This document shows positions 58,439 to 64,000 of a DNA stretch of 64,000 nt, piece after piece. The notes beneath the pieces were generated by a model that saw nothing but the letters and a program-made list of their open reading frames with translations, had not been told where the DNA came from and did not search any database. Made by a program: the position numbers and the translations under genes. Origin of the DNA: Punica granatum (lineage: Eukaryota > Streptophyta > Magnoliopsida > Myrtales > Lythraceae); NCBI RefSeq assembly GCF_007655135.1, contig NC_045129.1:11346001-11410000 (forward strand), read 5' to 3'. How positions within the stretch are numbered: position 1 is the first letter of the stretch; every line of letters begins with the position of its first letter.

Positions 58439-60055
58439 TGCATCACCTTTTTAAAAATACGTAAATCATATATAATTTTTATTTTTCGAATAATATATAG
58501 AATTTTTACTTTTCAGAAAAAAATAGTATATTCCATTGCACCTTTTGATTTTGTTTGAATTTCAAAGTAATATATTTATCAGTTCTTACATTCGGCTTTC
58601 AAAGGTACAGTTAACAATGACAAAGTAAAAGACAACATAAAGAGAGCAAATGATATGTATAAATCAATATATATATATATATATGTATGGAAAGAAAGAC
58701 ACATATAGGTAATGAGCAAGAAATAGTTGGCAATTTTTCACCTAGAAAAGGTGAGAGTTGTTTCTCTTATTCAATAGTTAGACGCTAATAGAAAAAAAAA
58801 TATAAAGATTATGATTGGAAAGAAAACTGAGTCTTACATTGAGAAAATGTGTAAAAGCGTAAAACTATAAATGTTAGAAATTTAAAATTTAAATAATCAT
58901 AGCAAATATTTTATGAAACGCCGACTATTCTCTTAGAAACTAATAGCGAAGACATTAAATGAGAAACATAAATAATAAAACGAATAGTGTTAATTTAAAT
59001 TTATCTAGATATATTGAAAGATAGAGTTTTTAATATCAGTCTACACATATCAAAATGGTTAAAATAGTCTATATACATGAAAGAAACTAAAATTTGTCCT
59101 CTTACACATTATAAATGTAAAACTATAGATACATAAAACACGTAGTATAGAATAATTTAAAAATGCTCTCTATATATATATATATATTGAAATAAAAATA
59201 AAGTTGATCTACCAAAAATTGAGAAACATTTTATTTAGTTTCATATTTATAAATCACATATTAAAGTGCCGGGTGATACTCAGTGCTATATTTATATATA
59301 ACATATGTTTCAATTTCATTTTTCTTGGTGGATATGTGTTTCAATTTCTTAACCGTCTAAATCCATATACATTATCATACATAAGAATAATATATCAAAT
59401 TTGTTTCGGTGTCACTTATGCCTTAAAAATTTCCAAAATAGAGTTCGTAGTCGTACAATGCATGGGCTCCCACTTTTTTTTTCTTTTTTCCTTTTCATGA
59501 ATATTAGTGATAATTGAATAATTACTGGATGTTGATCGGAAAAGTTTACTAACATCTTGAGCTAAATTCATGGAAGGATGCTAGGTCAACTTTGCATATG
59601 GGCCTGCGACAAGTTCTTATCTTTCTACTTGGGCTTAGATGCTATTTCTTTTGTTTTTTTTTTTCCCAGAAGGTATTTCTTTTTCTGAATTACAATGGGA
59701 CTCAGAGATATGAAAGAAAACAAAAAGTGGAGGGAAGATATGGGAATATATGGAGTGCCACTAGTAAAGATTGGATCGCGAACCTCTTAATTTTAGATCG
59801 AGAATGATGCCACTATACTAATCTCTTTTTCACGGAAAGATACTATTGGAAAGGTGGGAAAAAATTCAGCCATCGGAAATTTCTAAAATAGGAGGTCCTA
59901 TCAATATCAAGTACCACGATACCTCCTTAATTTATTATATAAGTACAGCGAACTCTATCCGTAATAAATGTTACAAATAAATGCAATAATTATTTCAAAA
60001 TTTTTTACTGTAAATAATATATGCAGAAATAAATAAAAATAAATAATTAAAAAAT

Positions 60056-60095
60056 AGAACAATTGTTCTAAAATTTATTATAGAACAATTGTTCT
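60056..60095. repeat. Tandem pair of 14-bp perfect palindromes
   Basis: AGAACAATTGTTCT, its own reverse complement, occurs at 60056-60069 and 60082-60095, inside a 26-bp tandem repeat. Confidence 0.85.
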
Positions 60096-61803
60096 AAAAT
60101 TTATTATTAAGAATAATATATTGAGACAATAGACAAGTATGAAACATTGATATAAAGATAATTTCCATTTTAGAGTAATTAATCGAGAATATATATAAAA
60201 AATTTATTATAAGCCAATAATGGAATGAATTTATGTTGGCAGCGTATTCACGCGTGGACTGTGAGATTAGCCAGACGAAGTCCGAACACCCTCGTTATTA
60301 AAAAAAAGACATTATGAATTTATAATTACACATAAGAAATAAGAAATTTACTGTAGAAAAAGTATGAATTTAGAATAATACCATTTTAACAAATGTTCAT
60401 GTATTGTGACTGAACATAATTTATTGAACATAATTAAGTAATATAATCACTGTATTTATTTTCACGGATGACTGAAACAGCATAATATATTGAAAGAATT
60501 AAGTACCCTGTAATGAAAAAAAAATTAAAAGTGAAAATGTCACGAACATTATTTTAGGATAGTCTCTGAACCATTTAAACTCTGTATAATACATTAGAGA
60601 TTATTATTCAAAATTTGAATTTAACCCTTCAAAATCCTTATTGTTCTTAAAAAGTCCTCTCTCTTTTAAATGTTAAAATATGCATGATACCAAACTTGTG
60701 CAATACAAGAAATGGAAGACCAGTGTTTTATTGAGAAATGAGATTTAGTGCCGTAACATTACTCTCGACTTAAGATTAAGAAGCTAAGGATTTGATTCTC
60801 TAATAGAACTTTTCTATCTAGCAAACCTTTAGGCTTAATTATCTACTATTCATCAATTAGCTCAATTAAACAGCGGCGAACATGATGTTATAAATTTTGT
60901 AAAAAGAATGACCTAATTTAACTCCACATAGGCAAGGTAGGTTAACGTATTTCTCAAGAAAGCGAACCTAAACTTAGAGGAGTTAGATTTCATTCTCGTC
61001 AATTGGACTTATGTGTCGCTGTATTCCCTTCTATCTTTTATGAGGCTCATAGAGCTCCTAATATAACCCAAAGAATGCTACCAAGAAATACGCCATGGCA
61101 ACTACCAAGTGGTAAAAAAATACCCAATCTCTACATGACTCACTTGAATAAACAAGATGATTGATGGACAAAAGGATCGGGTAGTAGATGATCTTCAGTG
61201 TGGGTGAATATGTGACTGGGCCTAAGTACGTATCGACTGGCAGTCGATCTAATGAAACTAAATAGGGGACTATAATCCCCTGATTGGCCTTTTACGTGGT
61301 GGTCAAAGTCGGTCTGTCAAGCGCTACTGTTAGCCGGTCAAGCTATAATTCAAACAGCACCTGCACATATAGATTCATCGAATTCAAGTTCTAACACAAT
61401 GTAAGTTATTCTGATCCGTCATCAGCTTCATCTAGACTTATATTTCATTGAATGCTCTGGCTTGGAGATAGTGAGAACCCAGAAGTGATCTGGTCCGAAG
61501 AAATGCCACGCCGAACTCATCACCAAAAAACATATTCCCTGAAGCATTCCAAGGAGAAGTGCAGATTCGTATCTGCAGCTTGTCGAGATCATAAACTTGC
61601 TGAACTTTTCAGGTGCTTGAAATCTCATCATCGATCGTCGCTACATGCATCTATCAGATCACCATATATATTGTGTGGGTATAATGTCGTACCCAACAAG
61701 GGTGGTTGTGTTGTGTATATATATAGAGAGACAATCGTATATAAATTACATTGCAATTCTCATAATGTGAAGATATCACATATATATCCTTAATATCGCC
61801 CCT

Positions 61804-63482
61804 TCAATCTGTTGGGAGCGCAACTACAAACAGATTGCTACGATGGGAATGAAATAATGAAAGTGATACATTTTTAGTGAGCAAGTCTGCAAGTTGTGAT
61901 GATGTGGGGACATATCGTACAAAAAGTTCTCCACGTGCCAGTTGCTCTCGGATGAAATGATAGTCAACCGCAATATGCTTACTTCGATCATGTTGGACAG
62001 GATTTGCGGCGAGGTAAATAGCACTAATATTGTCACAACATGCTATGATCGGACTTGGTGAGTGGCAGCTAATGTCTTGTAGAAGTTGGCGGAGCCAAAG
62101 TGTTTCAACCACCGCATACCCAAGTGCTCGATATTCAGCCTCTATCGAGCTACAAGATACCGTTGATTGTTTTCTGGACCTCCAAGAGATTAGGTTCGAG
62201 CCCACAAAAACTGCATAAATTGTCGTTGAACGACAACTATATGGACACATCGAGCCCAATTGTCATTTGTATATGCAGTGATCTAAAAGTCCGTGGACCT
62301 GCAAAGATGAATACCATAGGAGGACATGCCACGAAGGTGTCGCAATATCCTCTTAGTAGCCTGTAAGTGTGTAGTTTGTAGAGCTTGCATAAACTGCTCA
62401 CTAAATTCACTGCTAAACATAAATATGGTCTAGTAATAGTAACATACTGCAAAGCACCTACCATGCTCCTATACTTTGAAGGATCCAGAAGTGGATCAAC
62501 ATCTGTCAAGGACAAATTACTTTTAGATGGTAATGGCATCTTAATTGCAGAAGTTTTGTCAAGACCGAAACAGAGCAAAACATCCTATATATATTTATAC
62601 CGAGAAAGAAATAGTGTTTTTGTAGTTCGAGTAGCCTGAAGACCCAAAAAATAATGAAGAGGACCAAGGTCTTTCATTGCAAATTCTCAAGAGAGAAGTG
62701 CGATGAATCTAGCAAGAAGAGATTTTGAGCTATTTGTGAAGATAATGTCATCAACATAGAGGAGTAGAAGAATTGTATGGGACCCCTAACAATAAATGAA
62801 TAGAGATGTACCAACAAGACTCGAATGAAATCCCTGAGAGAGTAGAAAAGAACTGATTCGAGTGAACCAGGACTTGGATGCCTACTTTAATCCATATAGA
62901 GATTTGTCCGACAAACATGATCAAAAAATTGAGGATGAACGAATCCTAGAGGTTGACGCATGTAGACTTTCTCATTGAAGTGGCCATGAAGAAATGCATT
63001 CTTAAAATCTAATTGACTAAAGGGCCATGATGAGGAGTGAGCAATGGATAAGACAACTCATAAAAGAAAGGTCGGTTGGCGAGGGATAGGGAATATTGGC
63101 ATCGACATGATTAAAGAGACTGTGAGACTTGAGAAATGTAGAGAAGCGAGACTTCCAGATTAGATAGTTCTGATTATTCAATTGAACATGGATGACATTA
63201 GCAATATTTGGAGCTGAGACAGAGCCAATTGCAGGTGTCATTTGTACTAGAGAAGCAGGAACAATCATGGGCGTAATTGGTGGAGATGAGGGAAGAGCAG
63301 CCGATGTATTGGAGGTTTGTTGATCAGTGGGATCAGCCGTGATAATGGGAGGGGTGGGCAGGTCATAAGGGTCCATGAGTGACGAGATCTAGAGATAGGG
63401 TTGGGCAAGTCAGAAAGGTTTCGGACGACAGAGAGAGAGGAGGGATGATTCTAGGTATTAGCCAAGCTAGGCTCTGATACTA
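61804..63482 (-). pseudogene. Ty1/copia retrotransposon relic, internally deleted
   Basis: Read on the minus strand: a primer site TAGTATCAGAGC (63482-63471), a leader, and a gag start at 63376 with NNQNYLIWKSRFSTFLKSHS. An abrupt junction near 63020 leads into the second half of reverse transcriptase (LLLYVDDIIFT near 62750) with stops and frameshifts. RNase H follows (62259-61804; SSIEAEYRALGYAVVETLWL, DRSKHIAVDYHF). Protease, integrase and the N-terminal half of RT are missing. A purine-rich GAAGGGGCGATATTAAGG just past 61804 is the likely polypurine tract. No 5' LTR is present next to the primer site. Confidence 0.85.
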
Positions 63483-64000
63483 GGGGTGTGCACGGGTACC
63501 TGGTATACCCGGAACCGGTTGGAACCTACTCATTAGGGTAGGGTCCGGGTAACTCGTATTGAAAATATGGTAGGTTCCGGGTATTAAAATCAGGAATCAG
63601 TAAAAATCGGTTATGGTTCCAGTTCCTACCTACAAGATACCCGGAACTGGTTATTTATTAAAAAAAAGGGGAAAGAGTAACGTTATTGTCTCCTCTAACG
63701 AATCAGAACAGATGTACTTTGTTGTGTGAGACCGTAATGTGGATGTTTAATTTTGTTGATGTATTGATGAGATATATTTTTTTTTTGTTGTGAATTAATC
63801 TAAATTTTGTTGATATTTGGAGTGATTACCGATTATATATGTGACATTTTCAGTTTTATTTAGCGAGAGAAAAAAATTTACAGGTTTCAACATGGTACTC
63901 GGAACCTGTGGTATAATACAAGTTCCGAGTAAGTTCCGGTTCCAGGATTCAACAGGGTAGGGTCCGGGTATTGTGAAAAATATAGGGTACTCGAAACCGA
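63481..64000 (+). mobile_element. GGAACC-rich element, possibly hAT-like, cut by window end
   Basis: It begins TAGGGGTGTGCACGGGTACC, resembling the TAGGGGTG-type termini of plant hAT non-autonomous elements. It is packed with inverted copies of GGAACC, GGGTACC and GGTAGGTTCCGG motifs at both its start (63500-63650) and end (63890-64000), with an AT-rich centre. It starts exactly where the copia 5' LTR should begin. The right end lies outside the window; a fragment of the same family is at 1-60. Confidence 0.5.

Larger units (their letters stand above)
55647..61803. other. Gene-free AT-rich interval downstream of HEC3
   Basis: Six kilobases with no recognisable gene. It holds many short (TA)n tracts, a (GA)18 microsatellite at 58400-58435 and a tandem pair of perfect palindromes at 60056-60095. 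61440-61800 may include the remains of the copia 3' LTR (minus strand). Confidence 0.5.

Overview
This is plant nuclear DNA, almost certainly from a eudicot. The evidence is GT-AG introns inside conserved plant genes, land-plant-specific families (xylan glucuronosyltransferase GUX, pectin methylesterases with an inhibitor pro-domain, a HECATE bHLH), TATA- and site-II-type promoters, and AT-rich intergenic DNA full of MULE, LTR, TRIM and SINE remains. I cannot name the species.

Six well-supported protein genes and one tRNA gene are present. In order: a mitochondrial-type ribosomal protein bL17 (7983-9756, +, 6 exons, 160 aa); GUX1-type UDP-glucuronate:xylan glucuronosyltransferase (13643-16062, +, 5 exons, 643 aa); tRNA-Cys(GCA) (16422-16493, +); two PMEI-PME pectinesterases on the minus strand (17315-19495, 557 aa; 34032-36639, 576 aa); an SR-rich two-CCCH zinc-finger protein of the C3H38 type (coding 44692-47544, +, 676 aa, with a long 5'UTR intron); and a single-exon HECATE3-like bHLH (54897-55646, +, 249 aa). 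From memory, Arabidopsis keeps HEC3, a pectinesterase and L17 as neighbours on chromosome 5, and C3H38 and GUX1 as near neighbours on chromosome 3. This window may therefore hold the unfractionated ancestral block.

Most of the rest is mobile DNA. 382-7297 is a MULE with 85-bp terminal inverted repeats. It has a decayed transposase gene, a 30-bp minisatellite, and an intact antisense ORF with a GRF zinc finger and a membrane anchor. 25481-30622 is a 567-bp TRIM (minus strand) split by a pol-less LTR retrotransposon (plus strand, 706-bp LTRs, TSD TAATT). The insert has two primer-binding sites, an internal R-U5 fragment and two polypurine tracts, which looks like aberrant reverse transcription. 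38410-39763 and 49826-50914 are foldback elements with Mutator-like target duplications. SINE copies are scattered, one with a perfect 10-bp TSD. 61804-63482 is a deleted Ty1/copia relic on the minus strand. Both window ends carry the same GGAACC-rich repeat.

Functionally, GUX1 and the two pectinesterases act on cell-wall polysaccharides (xylan in the Golgi, pectin in the wall). The other genes serve mitochondrial translation, RNA processing or transcription, and gynoecium development. I see no co-regulated operon-like system. The most unusual structures are in the mobile elements.
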